64,000 bases of DNA from JAAELZ01 sp965237485 (GTDB taxonomy: Bacteria > Pseudomonadota > Gammaproteobacteria > Arenicellales > Poriferihabitantaceae): contig CBDEFQ010000009.1 of assembly GCA_965237485.1 (NCBI GenBank), positions 248,001-312,000 on the forward strand, in the 5' to 3' direction. The position numbers and the translations under genes were made by a program. The notes beneath the pieces are model-generated. The model ran no database searches, had not been told where the DNA came from, and worked only from the letters and a program-made list of their open reading frames with translations. Positions 1-8,077 of the stretch are shown one piece after another. Positions within the stretch are counted from its first letter, which is position 1. The number at the start of each line of letters is the position of its first letter.

Positions 1-2
1 TA

Positions 3-194
3 TTGTTTTTCCTTAGCTATAGCCTTAAACAGTTTGGTCTGAGTGGAAATATTCCGTTGTCTAGTTGTTTTATATGTTCTGAAAATAGGAGTGCTAACCC
101 TGTTTCTCAGTTAGGTAGCTTTCTACCGATTTTAGCCTCGAGCATGGTTTTTGTATTAGTCACAGCTTTAATCCAAAAATCTAAGAATCACTAA
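3..194 (+). CDS. Possible C-terminal fragment of a small membrane protein
   Basis: A 63-residue reading frame beginning with TTG almost at the window edge. The only visible character is a hydrophobic stretch near the C-terminus (about residues 40-57) followed by a short basic tail. It may be the end of a longer gene starting outside the window. I do not recognise a family, and it may not be a gene at all. Confidence 0.2.
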   Translation: MFFLSYSLKQFGLSGNIPLSSCFICSENRSANPVSQLGSFLPILASSMVFVLVTALIQKSKNH

Positions 195-244
195 TTTGAT
201 AATGAATCGAGAGTGTAGCATAACTCATCGAGTATCTACATAAT

Positions 245-1267
245 TTGTTAAAATTAGGCATGCAAAAACCATTCGCCACCCAACGAGATTTATTAGTATC
301 AAGATCAGATTTGGATCATCCAATTCTGCATAGTCTTGATGATACAGAAGCGCTATTAGATTGGAGCGAAATAGAGACACTGCTTTCATCTATTTATGCT
401 GGCACTACTGGCCGCCCTAGTTATCCATTACTTAGTTTGTTCCGCAGCTTGATGCTGGGAATTTGGTATGAACTGTCGGATAGGGAGTTAGCACAGTGCT
501 TATTTAGAGATTTATTGTTTCGTAAGTTTTGCCGCTTTGAGTTAGGCGGCGATGTACCTGAAGCTTCGACCCTTGGGCGCTTTCGTAACCAGTTAATGGA
601 GCACGAACTGTGGGGTCGCTTGCTAGGTGAGATCAATCGTCAACTTGAAGCGAAGAACATTATTATGAGCAAGGGGCGCATCAACATTATAGATGCAACA
701 CCTATAGAAGCGGCTCGTTCTGGAAATGGTAACGGCAAAAATGGGACGCCTAAGCGAGACCCTGAAGCGAGCTGGCATGTCAAAAATGACAGCCGAGGTC
801 GAAAGAAGTCTACCTATGGTTACTCAGTGCATACGGGAGTTGATGAGGATGGGTTTGTTCAGCACCAGAATGTGACGCCAGGGCATGTTCATGACAGCCA
901 ACTGCGCGATGAATTGCTGTTGGGCGATGAGACTGCCCTATATGCTGATGCGGCGTATAGTTCTGAGGAGACGCGAGATAAACTGGAGCAACTTGGAATT
1001 GATGATCAGGTTCAACGCAAGGGCTATCGAGGTAATCCGTTGTCAGATGCAGACCGTACCCGTAATGCAGTTATTGCGGTAACGCGAGCAGGTGGCGAAC
1101 GGCTCTTTGCGACTTACAAGCAGCATTATGGTTTAGCTCGCACTCGGTTCATGGGGCTAGCGAAGAACCAGACTGTTTACGGCCTAGCGGCGATGGCAGC
1201 GAATATCCGTAAAGGTGCTAAGTTCTTAAGCTTGTATGGCTTGCCTGATTGGCACTATGCTGGATAG
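245..1267 (+). CDS. IS5-family transposase
   Basis: A full-length (about 335-340 residue) DDE transposase of the IS5 family, which cuts and joins the element ends. The N-terminal half has the family's RPSYPLLSLFRSLML-type helix and the GDVPEASTLGRFRN motif. The catalytic core shows the first Asp in INIIDATPIEA, the second in ALYADAAYSS, and the Glu region ending in GGERLFATYKQHYGLARTRF. The frame opens at TTG 245, but ATG 260 (MQKPFATQ) is the likelier start. I could not find convincing terminal inverted repeats on either side. The element lies at the distal end of the integron cassette array and may have removed the last attC site. Confidence 0.9.
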   Translation: MLKLGMQKPFATQRDLLVSRSDLDHPILHSLDDTEALLDWSEIETLLSSIYAGTTGRPSYPLLSLFRSLMLGIWYELSDRELAQCLFRDLLFRKFCRFELGGDVPEASTLGRFRNQLMEHELWGRLLGEINRQLEAKNIIMSKGRINIIDATPIEAARSGNGNGKNGTPKRDPEASWHVKNDSRGRKKSTYGYSVHTGVDEDGFVQHQNVTPGHVHDSQLRDELLLGDETALYADAAYSSEETRDKLEQLGIDDQVQRKGYRGNPLSDADRTRNAVIAVTRAGGERLFATYKQHYGLARTRFMGLAKNQTVYGLAAMAANIRKGAKFLSLYGLPDWHYAG

Positions 1268-1396
1268 TTGTGCCTTTAATATGGCTTAGGTGCTCGAATT
1301 GATAAAATAGTGACTAAATGATGATCGAATACGCGAAACTGGGCAAATATAGCTCAAACAATGAGTGCTTCGAAAATATCAAACTAAAATCGTGAG

Positions 1397-1801
1397 TTAC
1401 GCTGCGCTCTCTATATAAGATTGAAAGGCTTCTAGAGATTTTCTCCACCCTCCAAAATGTTTTGTATAGACTTCACAGGAATATTTTGAATATGGTTTAA
1501 CCATATCCCTAGTTACAGGCTGTCTCCCTAAAGAAACCCAGACTGACTCTAAGTTTAAGAACAACGCTTTGACCGTGATGTTTTTTTCTTCATTTGGATT
1601 TAGCCCAGCCTTCAAAAGTGCTTTATTCCACGAGCCAAATCGTATCTGCATAGTGGCGGAAGAAAATTTCCCATTATCATCATAAGTCCGAGAAGTTAAA
1701 TTTTGCCCATTCACTTTTAAGAGATCATAAGTTTTTCGTAGGTCTTCAAGTAAAGACTTTGTATCTATATTTCTGTGGAAGCTCTCTAGTTCAAAATCCA
1801 A
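1397..1801 (-). CDS. HNH/homing-endonuclease-associated repeat protein
   Basis: This 134-residue protein contains two short helical repeats of the kind found next to HNH homing endonucleases: one around residues 45-68 (IRFGSWNKALLKAGL) and one around 92-128 (YTKHFGGWRKSLEAF). Such repeats probably bind DNA; no HNH nuclease motif is present here. It overlaps the upstream TIR gene by 11 bp, which suggests translational coupling in one transcript. It is the last gene of the three-gene integron cassette and lies 130 bp from the IS5 transposase. The family assignment rests on the paired GxWxxAL..AG pattern; the function in this context is unknown. Confidence 0.6.
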   Translation of the reverse strand: MDFELESFHRNIDTKSLLEDLRKTYDLLKVNGQNLTSRTYDDNGKFSSATMQIRFGSWNKALLKAGLNPNEEKNITVKALFLNLESVWVSLGRQPVTRDMVKPYSKYSCEVYTKHFGGWRKSLEAFQSYIESAA

Positions 1802-2342
1802 TGTTCAATCTGCTGAGTTCGTGTGTTTTTGTATAACGCCCATGTAACCTGTAGATTTTTATGGCTTCTTCTACTGCGTTCTCTAAATGCTTCGCTATCC
1901 AAGCATACCTTTCTTTGCTGTTAGACCCCACAGGGTTATAGCATTTAACGATACTAGATAATTTCTTGCCAGTATTATCATAACCTATATAGTCAAAAGG
2001 GTTTTTTCCTTGGTTCGCAATATAACCGTCGGTATTTTTTAGGCCGTGGATGCGTATACCCACAACCCCCATACCTTCGTTCCATGATTTAATTATTTCG
2101 TGGTTTATCCATTTTCGGCCAGCTGTCTTCTCACCAACTAGAACAACCGTGCAAGAGCGTCCATTCATTTGCTGTGTTATCCAGCGTTCTATGGCGGCAT
2201 CTTTATCTTTACTACTCGTTACTGTTTCCCAGTCATTATCAGTGACTGGCTGATTAGCCTCAAGTGCGCCAATATTTCTGACTTGGGATACTCGCATTAC
2301 ATCGGGTTTATAATGAAAACTATAAAATACGCGCCTTGCCAT
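1791..2342 (-). CDS. TIR-like (DUF1863/ThsB-type) domain protein
   Basis: A 183-residue cytoplasmic protein matching the TIR-like fold of the DUF1863 (MTH538) group, the same group as ThsB of the Thoeris anti-phage system. Visible features are the N-terminal strand MARRVFYSFHYKPD, the segment AAIERWITQQMNGRSCTVVLVGEKTAGRKWINHEI with the conserved W..HEI helix, and GVVGIRIHGLKN. TIR domains of this group make NAD-derived signal molecules or hydrolyse NAD (family knowledge; activity not shown here). It sits 1 bp from a two-TM membrane protein upstream and overlaps an HNH-repeat gene downstream, all on the minus strand in one integron cassette. A role as defence sensor or effector is inference. 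Confidence 0.8.
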   Translation of the reverse strand: MARRVFYSFHYKPDVMRVSQVRNIGALEANQPVTDNDWETVTSSKDKDAAIERWITQQMNGRSCTVVLVGEKTAGRKWINHEIIKSWNEGMGVVGIRIHGLKNTDGYIANQGKNPFDYIGYDNTGKKLSSIVKCYNPVGSNSKERYAWIAKHLENAVEEAIKIYRLHGRYTKTHELSRLNIGF

Positions 2343-2343
2343 T

Positions 2344-2757
2344 TTAAATACTCCCTGTAGAAATTATGATAAACATTATTAAAACTATTACACCGAAAAT
2401 AACACCGTGAAATAGACGCAGTGTTGTTGAAAAGCAGACTGAAAACCAAGTATCGACTTCTTCTTTAAATTTTGTGGCGTTCATATCAAAATCAATAGAT
2501 TCAACGCTTTTTGTTGAAACCTCTTGATATAGCTTGCGGTACATCTTCTCTTGCCAGAGAAAGTAGCCATCTAAACTCCAAAAAGTCACGCAAGGAAAAT
2601 ATGCTAAATATAAAAAGAACTGATTGGAATCTTTAGCTGCCAATGCAAAAAGTGCTGATATTAGCGTTACGCTCCATCCTTTTAGAAGGAAGGAGTTGTC
2701 AGCCATTCTATTTATTACCCCTTGTATCATTTCAAGGCACTTTAACTTTGCTTCCAT
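2344..2757 (-). CDS. Small two-region membrane protein paired with TIR gene
   Basis: A 137-residue protein with hydrophobic segments near residues 24-60 (GWSVTLISALFALAA, then FFLYLAYFPCVTFWSLDGYFLW, possibly two helices) and 113-135 at the C-terminus. The loop between them carries a charged stretch (KMYRKLYQEV). I do not recognise a named family, though the layout recalls SLATT-type small membrane effectors. It is the first gene of the TIR cassette and starts 14 bp inside the cassette after attC, with one base separating it from the TIR gene. A membrane partner next to a TIR protein is typical of signalling-plus-pore defence pairs, so an effector role is plausible but inferred. Confidence 0.65.
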   Translation of the reverse strand: MEAKLKCLEMIQGVINRMADNSFLLKGWSVTLISALFALAAKDSNQFFLYLAYFPCVTFWSLDGYFLWQEKMYRKLYQEVSTKSVESIDFDMNATKFKEEVDTWFSVCFSTTLRLFHGVIFGVIVLIMFIIISTGSI

Positions 2758-2773
2758 AGTGGACTCCTTGAGG

Positions 2774-2860
2774 CCCTAACGCTCAAAGCACCGGCGGCAA
2801 AAAGCAGAGCGACGAAGGAGCGGTGCTTTTTGCCGTCCGAGTGTATTTGCCTTGTTAGCT
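2774..2860 (-). other. Integron attC recombination site (A)
   Basis: The outer boxes on the plus strand are CCCTAAC at 2774 and GTTAGCT at 2854, with an imperfect palindrome between them (CTCAAAGCACCG against CGGTGCTTTTTG). Read on the minus strand, its R'' box (AGCTAAC) is the exact complement of the R' box GTTAGCT of site B. That match is expected only if the segment between them was once a circular cassette. The DUF4328 stop codon lies inside this site. Confidence 0.85.
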
Positions 2861-3529
2861 GCTTTCATGAACATTTTTAAGTTGAGCAAGATATATTCTG
2901 TTTATTAGGGTCAACGTAATAATGGCAGATGGTATAGAAAACAGCTCTGATGCTTGGTTTACCACATTTAGCGTCATGAGTTCGTTAAGCTCCTCCGCTC
3001 TCGCTCTCATTGAAAAGGACGCACCAGCAATTCCATTCGATACAATCCAAAAAAACCACCACCATCCTAAAACCGAGCTTGTTGCCGCATTCGTCCAGTC
3101 ATTTGGTGCATGGCTGGCTTTCCAGATTTCTTTCATTGCCTGATATGGCTTCCAAAGAGCGAAAATTGGAATAAAATACCAACCTACAGACCAACCTGGA
3201 GTGAACTTCATGCCACTTGCACCAAGTTGGCGTGCATTGTAATTTGCACGATATATCCACTTTAGTATTAAGAAACCTGAAACAAGAAACACTACAATAT
3301 AAGCAATAGCTATTAGTTGTTGTTGTTGGTCATTCGCTTCATCATCTGCAACAGCTTTTTCTTGAGATGTGTACACACCGTTCTGATAATCAAAAAGCAG
3401 TTGATACTCCATGAAATTAGATGCCATAGAAATCGCCGCTACAGCTATTTGTATGTACAAAAAATACTTCACCCACTTTGTAAGTGTGTCGGATTTCTTA
3501 AACCCCTCAGCCGTTTGATTCATATTCAT
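2855..3529 (-). CDS. DUF4328 membrane protein (integron cassette)
   Basis: A 224-residue multi-pass inner-membrane protein of the DUF4328 family. It has hydrophobic helices at about residues 18-40, 73-91, 112-126, 151-170 and 195-210, with the family signature RANYNARQLGASGMKFTPGW followed by WYFIPIFALWKPYQAM. The function is unknown. The start lies 13 bp inside the cassette boundary after attC site B, with an AAGGAG ribosome-binding site just upstream, and the stop falls in attC site A. Gene and site therefore form one complete cassette. Its distinct gene neighbours and boundary boxes show it was acquired as a cassette. Confidence 0.85.
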   Translation of the reverse strand: MNMNQTAEGFKKSDTLTKWVKYFLYIQIAVAAISMASNFMEYQLLFDYQNGVYTSQEKAVADDEANDQQQQLIAIAYIVVFLVSGFLILKWIYRANYNARQLGASGMKFTPGWSVGWYFIPIFALWKPYQAMKEIWKASHAPNDWTNAATSSVLGWWWFFWIVSNGIAGASFSMRARAEELNELMTLNVVNQASELFSIPSAIITLTLINRIYLAQLKNVHESS

Positions 3530-3541
3530 TCTCCTTTTTGC

Positions 3542-3598
3542 AGCTAACGCTCAAAGCAGCGGTTCATTTATGTGTCCGTTTGACTTTGCTTGTTATAA
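3542..3598 (-). other. Integron attC recombination site (B)
   Basis: A short attC with plus-strand outer boxes AGCTAAC (3542) and GTTATAA (3592). The pairing arms are CTCAAAGCAGCGG and CCGTTTGACTTTG, around a loop of about ten bases. On the minus strand its R'' box (TTATAAC, extended to ATTTATAAC) is exactly complementary to the R' box of site C, marking the intervening gene as one cassette. Confidence 0.85.
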
Positions 3599-3602
3599 AT
3601 CA

Positions 3603-3878
3603 TTAGTTCAATCGCTCACATACATAGAAACCCGGGAAAATTGTCAAAGATGGATCTCCATTATATTCATTAGCCAATGCCTCACATACTGATTTATCAC
3701 TCACATAACCATGAATAGTGATCAAATGGCCACCATTTTTAATAAAAGCATAGTCAGGGGAGCTGCCAATTCTATTTTTTGAGAAAAATTGCTGCACACT
3801 TTCCTGATTTGAAGCAAATATAGTAGCTGTGATTCCAAGAGTAAACCCCAGAACGATGGATGTGATAATTTTATTCAT
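3603..3878 (-). CDS. Small exported protein (integron cassette)
   Basis: A 91-residue protein with an N-terminal signal peptide (residues 1-22, IITSIVLGFTLGITATIFA with a cleavable AS-type end). The mature domain is about 68 residues with two cysteines (VCEALA and the C-terminal YVCERLN) that could form a disulphide in the periplasm. I do not recognise the family. It begins about 20 bp inside the cassette after attC C and stops 4 bp before attC B, the usual tight packing of a cassette gene. It has no promoter of its own that I can see. Confidence 0.7.
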   Translation of the reverse strand: MNKIITSIVLGFTLGITATIFASNQESVQQFFSKNRIGSSPDYAFIKNGGHLITIHGYVSDKSVCEALANEYNGDPSLTIFPGFYVCERLN

Positions 3879-3895
3879 TTTTAAGTTCTATGTAT

Positions 3896-3966
3896 TTATA
3901 ACGCTAAGCTAAATGGACCGAAAAGGTGCTAGCCTTTTTGTGTCCATTTTGAGCGCCTTGTTGAAC
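3896..3966 (-). other. Integron attC recombination site (C)
   Basis: The outer boxes are TTATAAC (3896) and GTTGAAC (3960). A strong hairpin lies between them: TAAATGGAC pairs with GTCCATTTT, and AAAAGG pairs with CCTTTTT around a short loop. It is the most proximal attC seen. Its box ends in GAAC, the type of tetranucleotide used as a target by IS91-like elements, and the IS91-like element begins immediately beyond it. Confidence 0.8.
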
Positions 3967-4054
3967 GAAGCCGCTAAGCGGCAAAGAGAGCCAACAACGA
4001 GCACACTATTCCTATCACCCTCAATGTTGAGTGTGTGTTTTATAGGAATAAATA

Positions 4055-4954
4055 ATGAACTCATCAGATCAAACTCGTTTTGACTCTCTTTACCAACAAC
4101 ATATTAACGTACTTCGCCTGCAAGGCAAAGCCGACGCAACTATAGATAGCTATTCGCGAGCTGTGCGCCGAGTGTCGGCGTTCTTTGATTGTTGTCCCGA
4201 CCAGCTCAGCCAACAACAATTACGGGACTACTTCTTGTCTCTGGTGCACAGCCATTCCTGGTCTACGGTAAAACTCGACCGTAACGGCCTGCAATTCTTT
4301 TATCGCTACATTCTCAACAAATCTTGGCAGTGGATAGAGATTGTAAAACCGCCTAGGGTTCAAACTCTGCCTGATATTCTGTCGACGGAGGAAGTGGGCC
4401 GCGTCATCAACCAGACACGCGAAGCGCGTTACCAAACTTATCTTTTGTGCGTGTACAGCATGGGGCTGCGCTTGAGCGAGGCGCTCAACCTGACCATTGC
4501 TGACATCGACAGTGCTCGCCATAAAGTGCATGTACGTTGCGGCAAAGGTCGTAAAGATCGGTTTGTATTTTTGCCTGATCGAACGCTCGATTTATTGCGC
4601 ACTTATTGGGCCAGTCATCGTAACCCTAAATGGCTATTTCCTCAGGGAAAAACCAACCAACTTCGCCGCTCAGCCAGCGCACCGATGGACCGCGGCGGCT
4701 TGCAAAAATCGGTTAAGGTCATCGTCAAAAGTTGCGGCATTCATAAGCGCGTTACCATTCACACCTTTCGCCACTGCTATGGCGCACACTTGGTCGAGTC
4801 AGGCGTTCACTTGCGCGCCATCCAGCGCGAGATGGGCCATGAATGTCCCAAGACAACGGCGCTTTACACGCAACTCACCGACGTGGTGCAACGCAACACC
4901 GGCTCGCGGATAAACACCTTGATTGATGGCTTGGACTTTGAGGTGATCGCCTAA
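4055..4954 (+). CDS. Tyrosine recombinase of IS91-like element
   Basis: A 299-residue tyrosine recombinase with an N-terminal SAM-like core-binding domain (residues 1-95) and a C-terminal catalytic domain. Catalytic residues are visible: Arg in MGLRLSEAL, Lys in GKGRKDR, HTFRH for the His-x-x-Arg pair, MGHECPKTT for the second His, and Tyr in TALYTQL. It lacks the extra helix that marks integron integrases, so it is not IntI although it is divergent from the cassette array. Its TAA stop overlaps the ATG of the IS91 transposase (TAATG), the arrangement seen in IS91 elements that carry a recombinase. It appears intact. Confidence 0.85.
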   Translation: MNSSDQTRFDSLYQQHINVLRLQGKADATIDSYSRAVRRVSAFFDCCPDQLSQQQLRDYFLSLVHSHSWSTVKLDRNGLQFFYRYILNKSWQWIEIVKPPRVQTLPDILSTEEVGRVINQTREARYQTYLLCVYSMGLRLSEALNLTIADIDSARHKVHVRCGKGRKDRFVFLPDRTLDLLRTYWASHRNPKWLFPQGKTNQLRRSASAPMDRGGLQKSVKVIVKSCGIHKRVTIHTFRHCYGAHLVESGVHLRAIQREMGHECPKTTALYTQLTDVVQRNTGSRINTLIDGLDFEVIA

Positions 4955-6300
4955 TGGAACTCGCCTCGATACTAAACCGCCATCCCGATGCTTTGTGCCT
5001 GTTGGGCGGCGCAGAGCGCAGCACCGCCAACGCCATTAGCGGGTGCCGCACGGCCCAATATGGTCTTATGCTTACGCATTGTGGGCAGTGCAATGAATCC
5101 GCTCCTGTGGCCACCGCAGTTGCCCTCGCTGTCTGAATCATGCCAGCAGTGAATGGCTGGATCGCCAGAGCACAAAATTATTGCCTTGTGATTACTTTAT
5201 GGTGACCTTTACCTTGCCTTATGAACTGCGTCGTATAGCCAAGCGCCATTCCAAAACCGTGTATGACGCACTCATGGATTGCGCCGCCAGTACGCTTAAA
5301 ACCTTCGCCAAGAACGATATTAAGTGTGCAGAGCACATTGGCTTTAGCGCCGTTTTACACACCCATACTCGCAAGCTCGATTACCACCCGCATGTGCATG
5401 TGGTGTTTCCCAATGGGGGCTTATCAAAGGACAAAGCGTTGTGGCAATCCAAGCTCGGTGTTTCGCAATGATTAATTTCAAAACCGTCCATTCGGTTTCT
5501 CATCAATCTACAAATTCGCGTTTCAGCGAGCACCATCTACAGCCTGATTATTCAGGCTGCCTGATTAAGCAACTCTCCACGCGCGTTAATTTCCGCGCAC
5601 CTCGCGGTATTAAGAATAGGGTAAATCCTAAATTTATAACTCTTTTGAATCACGGGGCTATTTTACCATGAAACACGATTTTATTGCAAAACAAGACAAA
5701 TTAGCCGATGTACGTCCTGCTTCGTTTCTCAGCAATGACTCAAGCCATCGGGGTCGCAAACTTCCATGTTTGCTTCCCGGCAACTACTTGTTCAATGGCA
5801 AGGCGCTTGCCTGCGTGTTCCGTGCTCGGCTACTACGGGCTTTGCGAGCAGCCGATCTTGATCTTCCCTGCACCCCAAAACACTGGATCGTGCACTGCAA
5901 GCAGATTGGCAAAGGCTTACCGGCGTTTAAATATCTCTCGCGGTATCTGTATCGCGGGGTTATTAGTGAGAACAATATTCTCAGTGATCGCGATGGTCAA
6001 ATCACCTTTCGTTATCAGGACAACAAAGGCAAATCCCGCACCCGCTGCCTCGACTCAAAGGCGTTCATTGCATTGGTTTTGCAACACGTTCTACCAAAGG
6101 GGTTTCGCCGGGTGCGCGATTACGGTTTTGTGCACGGCAACGCCAAACAAACCTTAAAGCGAGTGCAATGGGCCTTGCAGGTGGTTGTACCGTCCGGACC
6201 AATCAGGCCAAAACGACAAAGACCAATTTGGCGTTGCAAGCACTGCGCCACGCCTCTGGTTATCATTGGCTTTTGTCGCCGTCGCTTCGAATCAGGTTAA
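4954..6300 (+). pseudogene. IS91-family transposase, frameshifted and interrupted
   Basis: An HUH (Y2) rolling-circle transposase in pieces. Piece one (4954-5100) is the start of the zinc-binding N-terminus. After a frameshift near 5070-5100 the next frame gives SCGHRSCPRC, then a segment from 5181 including LDYHPHVHVVFPNGG, the HUH metal-binding site. An insert of about 300 bp breaks the gene after LSKDKALWQSK (about 5460). The product resumes near 5778 with NYLFNGKALACVFRAR and runs through GLPAFKYLSRYLYRGVIS and HVLPKGFRRVRDYGF to the C-terminus at 6300. It cannot make an active enzyme. The break point is judged against the normal family sequence, in which these two segments are nearly adjacent. 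Confidence 0.85.
5463..5775. other. Palindrome-rich insert of about 300 bp within IS91 transposase
   Basis: This segment is absent from the normal IS91 transposase frame. It holds a series of short perfect palindromes: AAACCG/CGGTTT near 5480, CAGCCTGA/TCAGGCTG near 5540, GCGCG/CGCGC near 5590, and GCAAAC/GTTTGC near 5757. Similar strings, GTTTCGCAATGA and GTTTCTCAGCAATGA, occur near its two ends. No known element is recognised and no convincing gene lies inside. Confidence 0.5.
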
Positions 6301-6533
6301 TTGCTTAGATCCAACAAGCTCACTAAAGTCACTTAATACGGAGGACCCCAGCTTTATGCAATAAGAAAGTACCATCACTCGGCGAGTGAGACGCCCACTC
6401 GCCTGCAATCTTAAGTGAAACCCTGAACGCTTAAAGTCACAAGGACCAGTAGCGGATATATTTACTTAATAGAGGTAACCCCCCGGGCTTGTTCAACAAT
6501 TGGATAAAGTCGCGGCTGCGCGGCGACTTATCC

Positions 6534-7487
6534 TTATTCGATAAACTCATAAACATTATCATCCATCATTGACGCAATTGATTCACTGCCGAAACTATCA
6601 ATCAACTTCTTCGCGGTTATCTTTCCAATAGTTGGAAGTTTGCACAGCGTTTTAGTTACTTCGCTATCACGATCAAATGTTTTTTGACCAGGGCGGATTA
6701 GACTCCAAAGCTGTTCGTTGCACTGTTTGCATTTGCTACGTGAAGTAGTTGAAAAACTGGATGGTTCAACCAACTCGTTTTCCTCATTTTTCACTAAACA
6801 GCCACAAGTAGGGCAAGCGCAGATTGCTAGTCTTTGTAAGCCGCTATCATTTTCTACAACAACTTTACGCAGATTAAAAGCGGGTTTCCAATTGAACCCC
6901 ATTCGCATACGAACTCGGCCCATGATGAAATACTCAGGAACTTCATGGCCTTGAAACATCTTTTTTAGCTTTATCAGCTTCAATAGTGTATCGGGGCCAT
7001 TAAGGATCCACACCCGGGCATCAGGTACAGTATTTAGTATCTCACGCCGCCACTTATAAACTAAGTGTGGTGGGCAGATTACTAAGCACCGCTTAATGCC
7101 TTTGGATTGACGTAATATCTCAGCTGTACAAATACCCATCATGGTCTTTCCAGTGCCCATCTCCCCGTTGATCACAACAGAGCACTCATTTTCTTCAGCT
7201 AGTAATTTAGCAGAAGCATGAATGCGGTCACGTTGTTTAGCAAAAGGGTGACGCTTTAACGAATCAAGGATTTTGTCCCATTTATGATTGTTATTAGTAC
7301 CATCGTGGATAGAAGGAAATTCATTTGAGGCAGCTTTAAATAAGCTATTGCTGTACTCTGAAACAAATTCAGCTATCGGAATACTATTGTCATCCAAGCT
7401 GTCTTCTTCAAGAGTGGGTTTAACTACCTCTTGGTGACGGTAGCGGTCATTAACAACTAAGGTATTGCTCTTAACCATGTTTGACAC
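6534..7487 (-). pseudogene. Truncated DEAD/SNF2-type helicase of a mobile element
   Basis: 317 residues covering only the N-terminal half of a superfamily 2 helicase-like ATPase. Walker A is clear (GEMGTGKT near residue 109), followed by LVICPPHLVYKWRREI, typical of SNF2/DEAD proteins carried on integrative elements and plasmids. A four-cysteine zinc-binding region (CPTCGC ... CKQCNE) follows. The Walker B, helicase C-terminal domain and later motifs are missing. The frame stops about 40 bp from the right end of the IS91-like element, so the rest was probably lost when that element arrived. It overlaps the upstream gene by 31 bp. Confidence 0.6.
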
Positions 7488-8037
7488 AACATCTTCAAGT
7501 CTTCAGGCAACTCAATTTTAATTGCATCGAGTTGATTGCCTTCGATATGTAACAGCCATTGCTGACTATAAGCATAATCTAAAAGTACATCTGACCAATC
7601 AGATAGCAAAGGAACATCAGATAGTTGGGTAATTTTTTCCCAAATAAGCTCATCATTTTCTTTGCTCTGTTTTGCCGTATTAGGTTCCACAAGCAGGTAC
7701 GCCAGCCGAGCGTCAGTACCATTTTTAACAACACAACGGTCGTAGATCCACAGTTGCGATATTGCTCCGAATACAGGTGAATTCAATCGCCCCGTTCTCT
7801 TTGCGTAGTCCTTGATGCTGCTCAAATGTATTTGAACACCATCGACATTAAAAGAAGTCATACCATCTTCAGCAGAACCTAGCTGTAATTTCGCTAGGAA
7901 CTCCTTAATGGCGGTATCACGTCCCCAAAATGAACCGAATAACAAACGGTTTTGATCACTGACAGAGGCATTCGGTATAAATTCCGAATAGACCGTCAAC
8001 AGGGGCAAGTTTATGGTTGGTTTTCATTAGTAGTCAT
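7457..8037 (-). pseudogene. Hypothetical protein upstream of helicase, broken start
   Basis: The continuous frame runs from TTG 8008 to 7457 and encodes 183 residues with no motif I recognise. An ATG at 8037 reads MTTNENQP and then stops, but shifting one base joins it smoothly to the main frame. The natural start was therefore probably at 8035-8037 with a one-base deletion near 8015. It overlaps the helicase gene, so both were likely one operon of an integrative element. The IS256 copy begins about 40 bp upstream and removes whatever preceded it. Confidence 0.45.
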
Positions 8038-8077
8038 CTCCAATAAAAGTGGGATCACTGCCCCAGAGGGGGATACT

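Larger units (their letters stand above)
3967..6490 (+). mobile_element. IS91-like element with tyrosine recombinase
   Basis: A unit of about 2.5 kb holding a tyrosine recombinase and a disrupted IS91-type HUH transposase. The left end carries small palindromes (GCCGCT/AGCGGC at 3970, and a 9-bp pair ATTCCTAT.../ATAGGAAT before the first gene). The right end carries a perfect 8-bp stem GGCGAGTG/CACTCGCC at 6381-6403. The left boundary follows GAAC and the right boundary precedes GTTC at 6491. IS91 family members insert next to GAAC or CAAG, so the ends are placed by that rule and by gene content, not by a demonstrated duplication (IS91 makes none). Confidence 0.6.

Noticed and set aside
195..1396. 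Terminal inverted repeats of the IS5 copy
   Set aside because: GAG-starting strings on both sides do not match beyond a few bases, so the element limits were not called.
4055..4954. Tyrosine recombinase next to and divergent from the cassette array, as an integron integrase
   Set aside because: It lacks the extra IntI helix, resembles recombinases coupled to IS91 transposases, and overlaps such a transposase (TAATG).
6491..6540. A fourth attC near GTTCAAC and the hairpin GGATAAAGTCGC/GCGACTTATCC
   Set aside because: No second outer box follows at the right distance; the hairpin may be a terminator or element end.
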